Positions 6,955 to 14,773 are shown, counted from the stretch's first letter. The stretch: 15,100 bases of DNA from an uncultured Lachnospiraceae bacterium (GCA_947591115.1 CANQCX010000024.1:1-15100); one strand, 5' to 3'. The notes: generated by a model from the sequence alone, not told the origin. Program-made: numbers and translations.

Positions 6955-7842
6955 TCAATCCATAAAAAGCTTTACCGGATGAAATTCGTCCGGCGCTTTC
7001 TGATAAGCGTAAACTCCGGTAAATTTCCCGTTTTCGTTGTAGATCCGCACCTGTTCGCCGTCTTTTAAAACGGGTGCGTCCAAAAGCAGCCGCCGAGGAA
7101 GCTTGTTCCCGTTTGCCAGCAGCCGCTCCGCCTCAGGCAGCGCGGCCGCCCTCGGCAGTCCGGAAAAAACCGCGTCCACCGGAAGCAGCCATTTTTTAAG
7201 GTCCTCCCGTTCGATATCCGAAAGGCGGTGCGCCTGACTCAGCGTAAAATCCGCTACTCTTGTACGAAGCAGAGATTTCATGCAGCCGTAGCATCCCAGC
7301 CGGTCTCCGATATCCTTGCAAAGCGTCCGGATGTACGTTCCTTTCGAGCAGCGTACCCGAATGCGCACCTCCGGCAGGTTCAGTTCCAAGATTTCCAGCT
7401 CATAGATCCGTACCTTTCTGGCTTTGCGCTCAACCGTAATGCCTTTCCGCGCCAGATCGCACAGCTTCTGCCCCTGCACCTTCAGCGCGGAATACATCGG
7501 CGGTATCTGCTCGTATTCGCCGACAAAGGAAGCGACGGCGTTTCGCACCTCCTGCTCGTCCGCCCGCACTTCCATTCGGTGCAGCACTGTTCCCGTCATG
7601 TCCTGCGTATCGGTTTCCACCCCAAGCAGCAGAACCGCTTCGTACTCCTTGTCCGTATCCGTTAAAAGTCCGCACACCTTCGTCGCTTTTCCCAGACAAA
7701 CCAAAAGCACGCCCTCCGCCTCCGGATCCAGCGTTCCGGTATGGCCGATTTTCTTTTGATGAAAAATCCCGCGCATTTTCGCTACAACGTCAAACGAGGT
7801 ATAGCCTTTTTCTTTGTATACGTTTATGATTCCGTTTATCAT
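6955..7842 (-). CDS. truB: tRNA pseudouridine-55 synthase
   Basis: Isomerises U55 in the T-loop of tRNAs to pseudouridine. The protein has 295 residues, normal for the family. Near the start is GIINVYKEKGYTSFDVVAKMRG, followed by the catalytic motif GHTGTLDPEAEGVL with the nucleophile Asp39. Later motifs are KEYEAVLLLGVETDTQD, the RIRVRCSKGTYIRTLCKDIG block, and a C-terminal extension (about 230-295, VFSGLPRAAALP...) consistent with the short TruB C-terminal domain. The ATG at 7842 lies 13 nt after the nrnA stop, with AGGA overlapping that stop. It belongs to the rimP-to-ribF operon and its end overlaps or abuts ribF. Confidence 0.97.
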   Translation of the reverse strand: MINGIINVYKEKGYTSFDVVAKMRGIFHQKKIGHTGTLDPEAEGVLLVCLGKATKVCGLLTDTDKEYEAVLLLGVETDTQDMTGTVLHRMEVRADEQEVRNAVASFVGEYEQIPPMYSALKVQGQKLCDLARKGITVERKARKVRIYELEILELNLPEVRIRVRCSKGTYIRTLCKDIGDRLGCYGCMKSLLRTRVADFTLSQAHRLSDIEREDLKKWLLPVDAVFSGLPRAAALPEAERLLANGNKLPRRLLLDAPVLKDGEQVRIYNENGKFTGVYAYQKAPDEFHPVKLFMD

Positions 7843-7855
7843 TGTTCTGCAAATC

Positions 7856-8800
7856 CTATAATTTTTCCGAAACGGCGGCTAAAATCCGTTGTTCCGCCGC
7901 TTCCTTCGGACCGTCCAGCGTACAACCCGCCGCTTTTATGTGACCGCCGCCTCCCAGCGATACCGCTATCTCGGCAACGTTTACGTCTCCGTTGACGCGG
8001 AGGCTTGCTTTAAACGTCCCGTCTTCATTCTCATACAGAAAAACCGCGACCTTTACGCCCTTTGTCACGCGAAGCTGGTTTACGATCCCGTCCAGATGCT
8101 TCGGAAGCACGCCAAACCGATTCATTTCCTCCCGCGTGATCACGCTGACGATACAGGCGTCGTCCAGATACAGTCGGCTGTTGAGCAGCGCCTGACCTAA
8201 GATCCGGTTCTGCGCGTACGTTTTGGTATAAAATGTTTCATCCACGATCTTCGGATAGTCGATGCCCTTCTGCATCAGGATCCCCGCAATGTTCATCGTC
8301 TTTGCCGACGTACAGGAATACTGGAAGACACCGGTATCGTGTATCATGCCCGTATAGATGCATTCCGCAATCTCTTTGGTAATCTTTTCTTCGTCCATAA
8401 GCTCAAACACCAGCTCGCAGGTGGAACTGGCATCCGGATCGATGCAGTTGACCTCTGCAAAAGCCTGATTGCTGATGTGATGGTCGATGCAAAACGTATG
8501 CTTTGCCGTTTCAAAATATTTTGCCGCTTCGCCCAGCCGTCCGGTGTCTCCGCAGTCCAAAGAGAAGAAAAGATCAAATTGAACAGTGTCCATGTACGTG
8601 CTCCGTATCTCTTCGGAGCGGCTTAAAAAGCGGAAAATATTGGGAATCGGCTCCAGATACAGCCGGACGTCCGTCTGCGGATAATATGTCCGAATATAAT
8701 TGTATACGGCAAGCGTAGATCCGGCGCAGTCTCCATCCGGACGCACATGCCCCGCAATCCCGACCGTTTTCATTCCCTTTAGCACATCGTCCAGCTTCAT
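7856..8800 (-). CDS. nrnA: DHH-family nanoRNase / pAp phosphatase NrnA
   Basis: A DHH/DHHA1 phosphoesterase that in Bacillus degrades 2-5 nt RNAs and dephosphorylates 3'-phosphoadenosine 5'-phosphate. The 314-residue length is typical. The DHH metal-binding motifs are all present: HVRPDGDCAGS (about 18-28), SLDCGDTG (about 80-87), CIDHHISN (about 104-111) and TGMIHDTGVF (about 150-159). The DHHA1 substrate motif GGGGHIKAAG is at about 281-290. The ATG at 8800 overlaps the rbfA stop by 4 nt (ATGA). The position between rbfA and truB is the usual Firmicute arrangement. Only nanoRNase versus pAp preference is uncertain. Confidence 0.93.
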   Translation of the reverse strand: MKLDDVLKGMKTVGIAGHVRPDGDCAGSTLAVYNYIRTYYPQTDVRLYLEPIPNIFRFLSRSEEIRSTYMDTVQFDLFFSLDCGDTGRLGEAAKYFETAKHTFCIDHHISNQAFAEVNCIDPDASSTCELVFELMDEEKITKEIAECIYTGMIHDTGVFQYSCTSAKTMNIAGILMQKGIDYPKIVDETFYTKTYAQNRILGQALLNSRLYLDDACIVSVITREEMNRFGVLPKHLDGIVNQLRVTKGVKVAVFLYENEDGTFKASLRVNGDVNVAEIAVSLGGGGHIKAAGCTLDGPKEAAEQRILAAVSEKL

Positions 8801-9183
8801 GCGTTCTCCCCGCTTTCCCTGTCCGCCTCCGTCTTTTGGATTACCTCGTCAATTTTCTTTGACATCCGGATGCCGTATTCGATCGACTGATCCAGAATAA
8901 ACCGTATTTCCGGCGTGTTCCGGAGATTGACGGACTTTGCAAGTCTTGTGCGGATAAATCCTTCGGCGGATTTTAAGCCTTTGAGGGTGTCCTGCTGCGC
9001 TTTCTCATCTCCAAGCACGCTGATATATGCTTTGGCTGTTTTCAGATCCGGCGCAACCTCCACCGCTACTACGCTTGTCATGGAGCTGATCCGCGGATCT
9101 TTGATCTCTCCGCGGATGATATTCGACAGCTCCCGCATGACTTCTTCGTTGATGCGGATATTTTTTAAACTGTTCTTTCTCAT
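8797..9183 (-). CDS. rbfA: 30S ribosome-binding factor A
   Basis: A small single-KH-type protein (128 residues) that binds immature 30S subunits and helps late processing of 16S rRNA. Recognisable family features are RINEEVMRELSNIIRGEIKDPRI near residues 10-32, VAVEVAPDLKTAKAYISVLG in the middle strands, and the RLAKSVNLRNTPEIRFILDQSIEYG stretch at about 79-103, where the family has its KH-like helix-kink-helix. The C-terminal tail (KTEADRESGENA) is charged and probably disordered. It starts 13 nt after infB, with AGGA upstream, and overlaps nrnA at its stop. Confidence 0.96.
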   Translation of the reverse strand: MRKNSLKNIRINEEVMRELSNIIRGEIKDPRISSMTSVVAVEVAPDLKTAKAYISVLGDEKAQQDTLKGLKSAEGFIRTRLAKSVNLRNTPEIRFILDQSIEYGIRMSKKIDEVIQKTEADRESGENA

Positions 9184-9196
9184 GACATTCTGCTTC

Positions 9197-12100
9197 CTAT
9201 CTTGGTACTTCTACCATTTTATAAGCCTCTACGATATCCAGCTCCTGAATATCGTTAAAGCCTTCAAATACCAGACCGCATTCAAATCCGGTTTTTACTT
9301 CCTTCACATCATCCTTAAAACGCTTTAAGGATGCCAGCGGTCCTTCAAAAATCTGAGTTCCTTCCCGTAAGATACGAACTTTGCAGCCGCGCTCCATGAT
9401 TCCGTCCAAAACATAGGAGCCTGCAATATTTCCAACGCCGGAGGCTTTGAAAATCTGCCGGATTTCCGCATGGCCGATGATCTTTTCCTCGAAGATCGGA
9501 TCCAGCATTCCCTTCATGGCGGCTTCTACATCCTCGATGGCGTTGTAGATGACCTTATACAGCCGTACGTCAACGCCTTCGCGATCCGCCGTAACTTTGG
9601 CGATCGGATCCGGACGCACGTTAAAGCCTATGATGATCGCATTGGAAGCGGATGCCAGAATCACATCGGATTCATTGATCGCGCCGACGCCTCCATGAAT
9701 GACCTTTACGACAACTTCTTCATTGGAAAGCTTGACAAGGCTTTGCTTTACGGCTTCTACGGAACCCTGTACGTCCGCCTTTACAATGATGTTCAGCTCC
9801 TTCATGCTGCCGGACTGGATCTGTGAAAACAGATCATCCAGAGACATTTTTGCTTTGGTATCTTCGATCAGCTTATTCTTTTCTTCGGAAATATAGGTAT
9901 CTGCGAACGCTTTCGCTTCCTTTTCCGAATCGGTGCATACAAATGTTTCTCCGGCGGACGGTACGCTGTTTAATCCGAGAATTTCAACCGGCGTCGATGG
10001 GATCGCTTCTTTTACGCGCCGTCCCTTATCGTCGATCATGGCGCGCACCTTTCCGTAGCTGCTTCCGCAGGCGATCGGATCCCCGACGTGCAGCGTTCCC
10101 TTTTGAACGAGAACCGTTGCGACGGCTCCGCGCCCTTTATCCAACTGCGCCTCGATTACAAGGCCTCTGGCGTTCCGCTTCGGATTTGCTTTCAGCTCCA
10201 ATACCTCCGCTGTCAGAAGGATCATTTCCAGCAAATTGTCGATTCCTTCTTTTGTATGCGCGGACACCGGACAAAATACTGTACTTCCGCCCCAGTCCTC
10301 CGGAATCAGTTCATATTCGGAAAGCTCCTGTTTTACCTTTTCGATATTTGCACTTGGCTTATCGATCTTATTGATGGCTACGATGATCTCCACTCCGGCG
10401 GCTTTCGCATGGTTGATTGCCTCAACCGTCTGCGGCATGACGCCGTCGTCCGCTGCAACGACCAGAATGGCAATATCCGTCGAATTCGCCCCCCGCATAC
10501 GCATTGCCGTAAATGCTTCATGTCCCGGCGTATCGAGGAAGGTAATATTCTGGTTGTTTATGGAAACTACGGAAGCGCCGATATGCTGTGTAATACCGCC
10601 GGCTTCCCTGTCCGTTACGCGCGTGGAGCGGATGGCATCCAAAAGCGAGGTCTTGCCATGGTCAACGTGCCCCATGACGCATACAACCGGAGGACGGCTA
10701 ACCATCGTGCTTTCATCCTCTTCTTCCTCTTTTAACAGCTCCGCAATGACGTCGATCTTTTCTTCTGCTTCGCAGATATAGTTGAATTCCAGCGCGATTT
10801 CTTCCGCTGTTGCAAAATCGACCTCCTGATTGACCGTTACCATCTGTCCCTTCAGGAAAAGCTTTTTCACGATCGTAGAAGGCTGCAGCTTCATATGCTC
10901 CGCCAGCTCGCGGATCGTCAGCTTCTCCGGAAGCGTAATGGTCTTGATCACATCTTCCTCTGCCTTCGGCTGCTGCGGCTGCTGCGGTTTTTTCCTTCCG
11001 CCATGTTTTTCCAGATTGATGTAATTTTCCTGACGTTTGCTGCCCAGTTTGTCATGATCCTGATGACGGCTGTTCTTGCGGTCCGTACCGCCGCGCTCGC
11101 GGCTTTCCTTTCCTCTGACCTCTTCCGCCGCAGCAGTTGTTTCCTTATTAAATTTATCCATCTCACGATCGAAGCGCGATTTGCCCCGTCCATTATTGTT
11201 TCCATTCGCATTGCCGTTATTCCCGCGAAAATTCGCGTTGCCGCGTTCGCCCTGCGCTCTGGACGGACGCTCGCCCTGCGGTCTGCCGCCGGAAACGCGG
11301 TTTGCGCTGCGTTCGCCCTGAGGACGGTTCGTCTGGCTGCGCTCGCCCTGCATTCTCTGCGGACGCTCGCCCTGCGGTCTGCCGCCGGAAACGTGGCCTG
11401 CGCCGCGTTCGCCCTGCAAACGCTCCGCCTGCTGTGCGCGCAATGGCCGGTTTTCCTTCCCTTCCTCCTGATTATTCGCCGTACGCTCGCTGATCGGACG
11501 CATCGCGCGTTCTCCGACCGGACGCGGACGGATGATATGGTTTTCCGGTCTGGAAGCAGCCATTCCGTTTCTGCGCGCGCCGCGTTCTCCTCCGCGAACG
11601 CCTCCTGCCTGCTTCTGCGCGCCGTTTCCCTGTCCCGGTCTTCTCTGCTGTTTGCTGTACTGCGCATTAAATACTGCGGAAATGCTGGATTTTTTCTTCG
11701 GTCTTTCCGGCCGGTCGTCTTTTTTGCGCTTTTCATCGCCCTGCGCCGGTTGTTTTGCCGGTGCTGCCGGTCTTTTTTCTGCAGAATCTTTTCTGCTTGG
11801 CGCTTCTTTTTTTACCGCCGCTTGTTTTGCATTCTCCGGTGCCTCCGGAGCTTTTGATACCGTCGAAGCTGCCGGTGCTGCCGGTGCTTTCAGAGCCTCC
11901 GGTGCTTTCGGAGCCTCCGGTGCTTTCGGCTCCGCCGGTGCTTCCTGCGCTTTCGGTTCCGCCGATGCTTTTGATTCCGCCGGCGCTTTCGGTTCCGACG
12001 GTGTTTTTGATTCCGTCGGTGCTTTTGATTCTGCCGGTGCTTTCGCCGCCGGAGACGCCGGTGCTTTCGCCGCCGATGCCGCTGGATATTGTTTCCTTAC

Positions 12101-12235
12101 AATTTCCTGCGCCGCATCCTCCACGTTGCTGGAAGCGCTTTTTACCGCATATTCCGTCGTACTCAATACATTGAGTACATCCTGTGATTTTATATTCAAT
12201 TCTTTTGCAAGTTCATGAACTCTCATTTTTGCCAT
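9197..12235 (-). CDS. infB: Translation initiation factor IF-2
   Basis: GTPase that delivers fMet-tRNA to the 30S subunit and promotes 70S joining. I start at ATG 12235 (MAKMRVHELAKELNI, 1012 residues), 11 nt after GGAGG. An in-frame ATG at 12253 lies before that GGAGG and overlaps the ylxQ stop. Layout: IF2N-type fold (about 1-50); Ala/Pro/Lys/Glu low-complexity stretch (about 50-150); Arg/Gly/Gln-rich stretch with repeated QGER (about 195-355); second IF2N domain (about 430-480). The G domain carries GHVDHGKT (522-529), DTPGH (568-572) and NKID (622-625). Beta-barrel domains and the C2 fMet-tRNA-binding domain follow. At over 1000 residues it is long for a Firmicute (about 716 in B. subtilis), the excess being the disordered linker. 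Confidence 0.97.
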   Translation of the reverse strand: MAKMRVHELAKELNIKSQDVLNVLSTTEYAVKSASSNVEDAAQEIVRKQYPAASAAKAPASPAAKAPAESKAPTESKTPSEPKAPAESKASAEPKAQEAPAEPKAPEAPKAPEALKAPAAPAASTVSKAPEAPENAKQAAVKKEAPSRKDSAEKRPAAPAKQPAQGDEKRKKDDRPERPKKKSSISAVFNAQYSKQQRRPGQGNGAQKQAGGVRGGERGARRNGMAASRPENHIIRPRPVGERAMRPISERTANNQEEGKENRPLRAQQAERLQGERGAGHVSGGRPQGERPQRMQGERSQTNRPQGERSANRVSGGRPQGERPSRAQGERGNANFRGNNGNANGNNNGRGKSRFDREMDKFNKETTAAAEEVRGKESRERGGTDRKNSRHQDHDKLGSKRQENYINLEKHGGRKKPQQPQQPKAEEDVIKTITLPEKLTIRELAEHMKLQPSTIVKKLFLKGQMVTVNQEVDFATAEEIALEFNYICEAEEKIDVIAELLKEEEEDESTMVSRPPVVCVMGHVDHGKTSLLDAIRSTRVTDREAGGITQHIGASVVSINNQNITFLDTPGHEAFTAMRMRGANSTDIAILVVAADDGVMPQTVEAINHAKAAGVEIIVAINKIDKPSANIEKVKQELSEYELIPEDWGGSTVFCPVSAHTKEGIDNLLEMILLTAEVLELKANPKRNARGLVIEAQLDKGRGAVATVLVQKGTLHVGDPIACGSSYGKVRAMIDDKGRRVKEAIPSTPVEILGLNSVPSAGETFVCTDSEKEAKAFADTYISEEKNKLIEDTKAKMSLDDLFSQIQSGSMKELNIIVKADVQGSVEAVKQSLVKLSNEEVVVKVIHGGVGAINESDVILASASNAIIIGFNVRPDPIAKVTADREGVDVRLYKVIYNAIEDVEAAMKGMLDPIFEEKIIGHAEIRQIFKASGVGNIAGSYVLDGIMERGCKVRILREGTQIFEGPLASLKRFKDDVKEVKTGFECGLVFEGFNDIQELDIVEAYKMVEVPR
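11240..11428 (-). repeat. Arg/Gly-rich QGER repeats inside infB
   Basis: This stretch encodes repeated (R/Q)PQGER and QGER units. It includes two copies of VSGGRPQGERP separated by 96 bp. At the DNA level an exact 34-bp direct repeat occurs at 11264-11297 and 11360-11393. It is basic and glycine-rich, like RGG-type RNA-binding linkers. It lies in frame in the IF2 linker. Confidence 0.75.
11828..12085 (-). repeat. Ala/Pro/Lys/Glu low-complexity repeats inside infB
   Basis: About 86 codons encode an irregular series of KAPAES, EPKAP and EAPKAPE-like units, made from degenerate copies of a GCC/GGT/GCT-rich element. The protein segment is predicted disordered and of mixed charge, and links the first IF2N fold to the rest of IF2. 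Several long plus-strand open frames here are by-products of this composition. Confidence 0.75.
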
Positions 12236-12252
12236 ATATTTTGTTTCCTCCA

Positions 12253-12567
12253 TTATTCAGTTTTATACGCGATCAGTCTGTTTTCAATGGCTTTTGCCAG
12301 ATTTTCATCTGTGATCGCCAGCAAGACGCGAAAATTTTTTCCGGTATACCTGCCGAGTTCCTCCCTCGAACCGAACCGATAGCAGGTTACTTCATAATAA
12401 TTCGTCATATTGGTAAATTTTTTTACCGTATTATCGGAAGCATCCTCCGAAATGATAACCAAAAATGCTTTTCGGGTTTTTACCGCTTTTTCGACTGAAA
12501 ATTCTCCGCTTGCCACTTTTCCGGCTTTTGCCGCAAGACCGATCATCGGCAGTACGCTATTTTGCAA
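12253..12567 (-). CDS. ylxQ: YlxQ, L7Ae/L30e-family RNA-binding protein
   Basis: A 104-residue protein of the ribosomal L7Ae/L30e/S12e family, whose members bind kink-turn RNA; the precise role of YlxQ is not settled. The N-terminal MIGLAAKAGKVASGEFSVEKAV and the central AFLVIISEDASDNTVKKFTN blocks are the family pattern. The likely start is TTG 12567 (MQNSVLPMIGLAAKAG), with AAAGGAG 10 nt upstream, overlapping the 3' end of ylxR by 11 nt. The next ATG (12546) would clip the first strand. The stop codon TAA overlaps an in-frame infB ATG and lies next to the infB ribosome-binding site, so infB translation may be coupled to it. Confidence 0.88.
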   Translation of the reverse strand: MQNSVLPMIGLAAKAGKVASGEFSVEKAVKTRKAFLVIISEDASDNTVKKFTNMTNYYEVTCYRFGSREELGRYTGKNFRVLLAITDENLAKAIENRLIAYKTE

Positions 12568-12829
12568 ATGCGTTCATCTCCTTTTCCAGTTTCTCATAAA
12601 TTTCCTGAGGAATCGATATTTTCAAGGAGCGCTCCAAGCCTTTGGAACGAACTGCCAGTTTCAGGCATTCCGGATTGGGACAAAGGTATGCCCCGCGGCC
12701 GTTTTTCTTCCCTTCCGCATCCAGTACCACCTCGTCCTCCGGTGTCCGTATGATGCGGATCAGTTCCTTTTTGCCTTTCATTTCGCGACATCCGACGCAT
12801 TGCCTTACCGGAACCTTTTTATTTGCCAT
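12557..12829 (-). CDS. ylxR: YlxR / RnpM, RNase P modulator family
   Basis: A 90-residue basic protein of the YlxR (DUF448) family. The B. subtilis member has been reported to bind the RNase P RNA and modulate RNase P activity (named RnpM), from my general knowledge. Motifs seen are PVRQCVGCREMKGKKELIRI at residues 7-26 with a CxxC pair, and the signature NGRGAYLCPNPECL at about 43-56, which adds two further cysteines. The ATG at 12829 is only 2 nt after the nusA stop, and the last Glu codons of nusA (GAGGAG) form its Shine-Dalgarno, implying coupling. It overlaps ylxQ at its 3' end. Confidence 0.92.
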   Translation of the reverse strand: MANKKVPVRQCVGCREMKGKKELIRIIRTPEDEVVLDAEGKKNGRGAYLCPNPECLKLAVRSKGLERSLKISIPQEIYEKLEKEMNAFAK

Positions 12830-12831
12830 AA

Positions 12832-14145
12832 TTACTCCTCATCATCGCCGTCCTGCTCATATGCTTCGTCCTCCGCGTATTCGTCGTCTTCCGCGTATTC
12901 GCCGTCTTCTGCGTATTCGTCGTCCTCCGCGTATTCGCCGTCTTCTACGTATTCGCCGTCCTCCGCGTATTCGCTGTCTTCTGCGTATTCGCTGTCCTCC
13001 GCGTATTCGCCGTCCTCTGCATATTCGCCGTCTTCTACATATTCATCTTCATAATATTCATCATAATCTTCATCTTCATAATCATTCTCATAATCCAGAA
13101 AATCTCCGGCTTCACGCGCCTGCGTTTCGCTCTTGATGTCGATTTTGAATCCGGTCAGACGGGCAGCCAGTCTTGCATTCTGTCCCTCTTTTCCGATTGC
13201 CAGAGACAACTGATAATCCGGCACTACGACTTTTGCGGTTTTTTCTTCCGCATCGGCAATGACCGAAATGACTTTTGCAGGACTAAGCGCATTCTGAATC
13301 AAAATTGCAGGATTTTCGTCCCATGTGATGATATCGATTTTTTCGCCGCGCAGTTCGTTGACAATGGCGTTGACGCGCGCGCCGTTCATTCCCACGCATG
13401 CGCCTACCGGATCCACGTCCGGATCGTTTGACCATACGGCGATCTTTGTCCGGCTTCCTGCTTCTCTCGAAATCGCTTTAATCTCGACGATGCCTTCTTT
13501 TACTTCCGTAACCTCCGATTCAAAGAGCCTCTTGACCAGCTCCGGATGGGTTCGAGATACCAGTATCTTTGGCCCTTTATTGGTTGCCTTAACCTCCAGA
13601 ACATAAACCTTAATCCGCTCGGTCGGTTTAAACACCTCTCCCCGAATCTGTTCGTTCTCGGTCAAAAGCGCATCCGCTTTTCCGAGGTTAATGCTGACAT
13701 TTCTGCCGACATAACGCTGCACAACTCCGGTAATGACATCTTTTTCCTTACTGCTGTATTCATCTAAAATAACCTTGCGCTCTTCCTCGCGGATCTTCTG
13801 CAGGATGACATTTTTCGCATTCTGCGTTGCGATCCGTCCAAATTCTTTGGACTGCACTTCGATCTGTACGATGTCTCCCAGCTCGTACCCGCCGTCGATC
13901 ATGCGTGCATTCGGAAGGGAAATCTCCTCTACCTGATCGGTCACTTCCTCTACTACGGTCTTTTCCTGATAGCAGTGGAATTCGCAGGTGTCCGGATCAA
14001 TGACGACTTTGATGTTGTCTGATTTTCCGAAATGATTCTTGCACGCTGTCACAAGAGAATTTTCAATTGCTTCCAGCAGGGTTTCTTTGCTGATATTTTT
14101 CTCCTGCTCCAATATTGTTAATGCTTCCAACAACTCACTGTTCAT
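12832..14145 (-). CDS. nusA: Transcription termination/antitermination factor NusA with acidic repeat tail
   Basis: RNA polymerase-associated factor controlling pausing, termination and antitermination. Domains of the 437-residue protein: N-terminal RNAP-binding domain (about 1-130), S1 (about 133-200, DVITGVVQRYVGRNVSINLG), KH1 with GACVGMNGARVNAI (about 247-260) and KH2 with AIGKEGQNARLAARLTGFKIDI (about 314-335). The core ends near residue 345. It is followed by an Asp/Glu/Tyr-rich tail containing ten tandem xEY(A/V)ED hexapeptides (367-426), which the usual Firmicute NusA lacks. The ATG at 14145 has AAGGAGG 7 nt upstream, overlapping the rimP stop (12-nt gap). The tail lies outside the RNA-binding core, so it is probably an added regulatory or interaction segment. 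Confidence 0.97.
   Translation of the reverse strand: MNSELLEALTILEQEKNISKETLLEAIENSLVTACKNHFGKSDNIKVVIDPDTCEFHCYQEKTVVEEVTDQVEEISLPNARMIDGGYELGDIVQIEVQSKEFGRIATQNAKNVILQKIREEERKVILDEYSSKEKDVITGVVQRYVGRNVSINLGKADALLTENEQIRGEVFKPTERIKVYVLEVKATNKGPKILVSRTHPELVKRLFESEVTEVKEGIVEIKAISREAGSRTKIAVWSNDPDVDPVGACVGMNGARVNAIVNELRGEKIDIITWDENPAILIQNALSPAKVISVIADAEEKTAKVVVPDYQLSLAIGKEGQNARLAARLTGFKIDIKSETQAREAGDFLDYENDYEDEDYDEYYEDEYVEDGEYAEDGEYAEDSEYAEDSEYAEDGEYVEDGEYAEDDEYAEDGEYAEDDEYAEDEAYEQDGDDEE
12868..13047 (-). repeat. Ten 18-bp tandem repeats encoding xEY(A/V)ED in nusA
   Basis: 180 bp made of ten uninterrupted 18-bp units, each encoding (D/G/S)EY(A/V)ED. Units differ by a few bases at the first codon and at third positions, which implies expansion by slippage or recombination followed by drift. 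A degenerate eleventh unit (EAYEQD) follows before the stop. No frame is broken, so copy number can vary without inactivating NusA. Confidence 0.92.
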
Positions 14146-14157
14146 TTTTTATCCTCC

Positions 14158-14625
14158 TTAAAAATCGATCGCCTGACGGATCAATGCGATATCCGCCCGT
14201 TGAAAGGTAAGCGTTTCGCCGTTTTCCGCTGCAATCGCAACCATGTCATGGTCATATGCTTTTAATTTCCCGAAAAATTCTTTGGAGCCGTTCATAGACC
14301 GGTATGTCCGAATTTCAACGTCCTTGCCCATATTACGGACAAAATCTTTTTCCTTTTTCAGCGGCCTTCCCAATCCCGGAGAGCTTACTTCAAACGTATA
14401 CGAATCCGGAATGAAATCCGCTTCATCCAGCAGGACGTTCATTTCTCTGGCAACGGCTTCGCAGTCATTGATGGTAATGCCCCCTTCCTTGTCGATGTAG
14501 GCTCTTAAATACCAGACGCTTCCTTCTTTGACATACTCGACGTCAACCAGCTCAAACTTCATCCTGTCTAGGATCGGCAATATCAAAGCTTCGGTCTTTG
14601 CCTCATACTCGCTTGCTTTTGACAA
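14158..14625 (-). CDS. rimP: Ribosome maturation factor RimP
   Basis: A 155-residue cytoplasmic factor needed for maturation of the 30S subunit. I place the start at TTG 14625 (SKASEYEAKTEALILPILD after the initiator). It has GAGGTG 6 nt upstream and gives the normal family length, whereas the open frame back to ATG 14745 would translate through the leader hairpin and the promoter. Family features are LVDVEYVKEGSVWYLRAYID (about 25-44), the ITINDCEAVAREMN block (about 49-62) and the hallmark YTFEVSSPGLGRPLKKEKDF (about 77-96). The C-terminal SH3-like domain follows. It is the first gene of the nusA-infB operon. Confidence 0.95.
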   Translation of the reverse strand: MSKASEYEAKTEALILPILDRMKFELVDVEYVKEGSVWYLRAYIDKEGGITINDCEAVAREMNVLLDEADFIPDSYTFEVSSPGLGRPLKKEKDFVRNMGKDVEIRTYRSMNGSKEFFGKLKAYDHDMVAIAAENGETLTFQRADIALIRQAIDF

Positions 14626-14659
14626 ATGATGCACCTCTTTTCTATCCCTATGACGTGAA

Positions 14660-14687
14660 TTGAGAGAGGACTTTTGCCCTCTCTCAA
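14660..14687 (-). promoter_or_regulatory. rimP leader hairpin
   Basis: TTGAGAGAGG and CCTCTCTCAA form a perfect 10-bp stem with an 8-nt loop (GCAAAAGU in the mRNA) between the rimP promoter and its start. No T-run follows on either strand, so it is not a classical terminator. A leader structure with a regulatory or stabilising role is the simplest reading. Confidence 0.6.
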
Positions 14688-14712
14688 CCTTAGTCTCTAT
14701 GTTATCTTCTAA

Positions 14713-14741
14713 AGAATAGCACTCTTGATCCAAAAATGCAA
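14713..14741 (-). promoter_or_regulatory. Promoter of the rimP-nusA-infB operon
   Basis: TTGCAT (14736-14741), 17 nt, then TATTCT (14713-14718) preceded by TGC, an extended -10 (TGnTATTCT). The -35 is weak (3/6). The predicted start near 14706 leaves a leader of about 80 nt that contains the 10-bp hairpin. Confidence 0.6.
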
Positions 14742-14773
14742 GCAATTTTCAAAAAAAACCGTTCAAAATCCCA

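Noticed and set aside
10895..11857. Long plus-strand open frame (320 codons) opposite infB
   Set aside because: It lies opposite the GC-rich low-complexity linker of IF2; its Ala/Leu/Arg-rich product has no recognisable domain and no ribosome-binding site was evident. It is an antisense by-product.
12868..13047. Evenly spaced repeats as a possible CRISPR array
   Set aside because: Units are 18 bp, directly abutting, in frame and protein-coding, with no unique spacers.
12410..13136. Plus-strand open frames with repeated Ser/Tyr/Pro or Arg/Ile/Pro hexapeptides opposite nusA
   Set aside because: These are the complementary reading of the 18-bp nusA repeats; periodicity keeps several frames open without implying a gene.
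14626..14745. 40-residue N-terminal extension of RimP from ATG 14745
   Set aside because: It runs through the predicted promoter and the leader hairpin; the TTG at 14625 has a good ribosome-binding site and gives the normal length.
14751..14773. Terminator after the FeoB-associated small gene
   Set aside because: There is a run of eight T on the minus strand, but no GC-rich stem directly before it, so termination is unsupported and read-through into rimP is possible.
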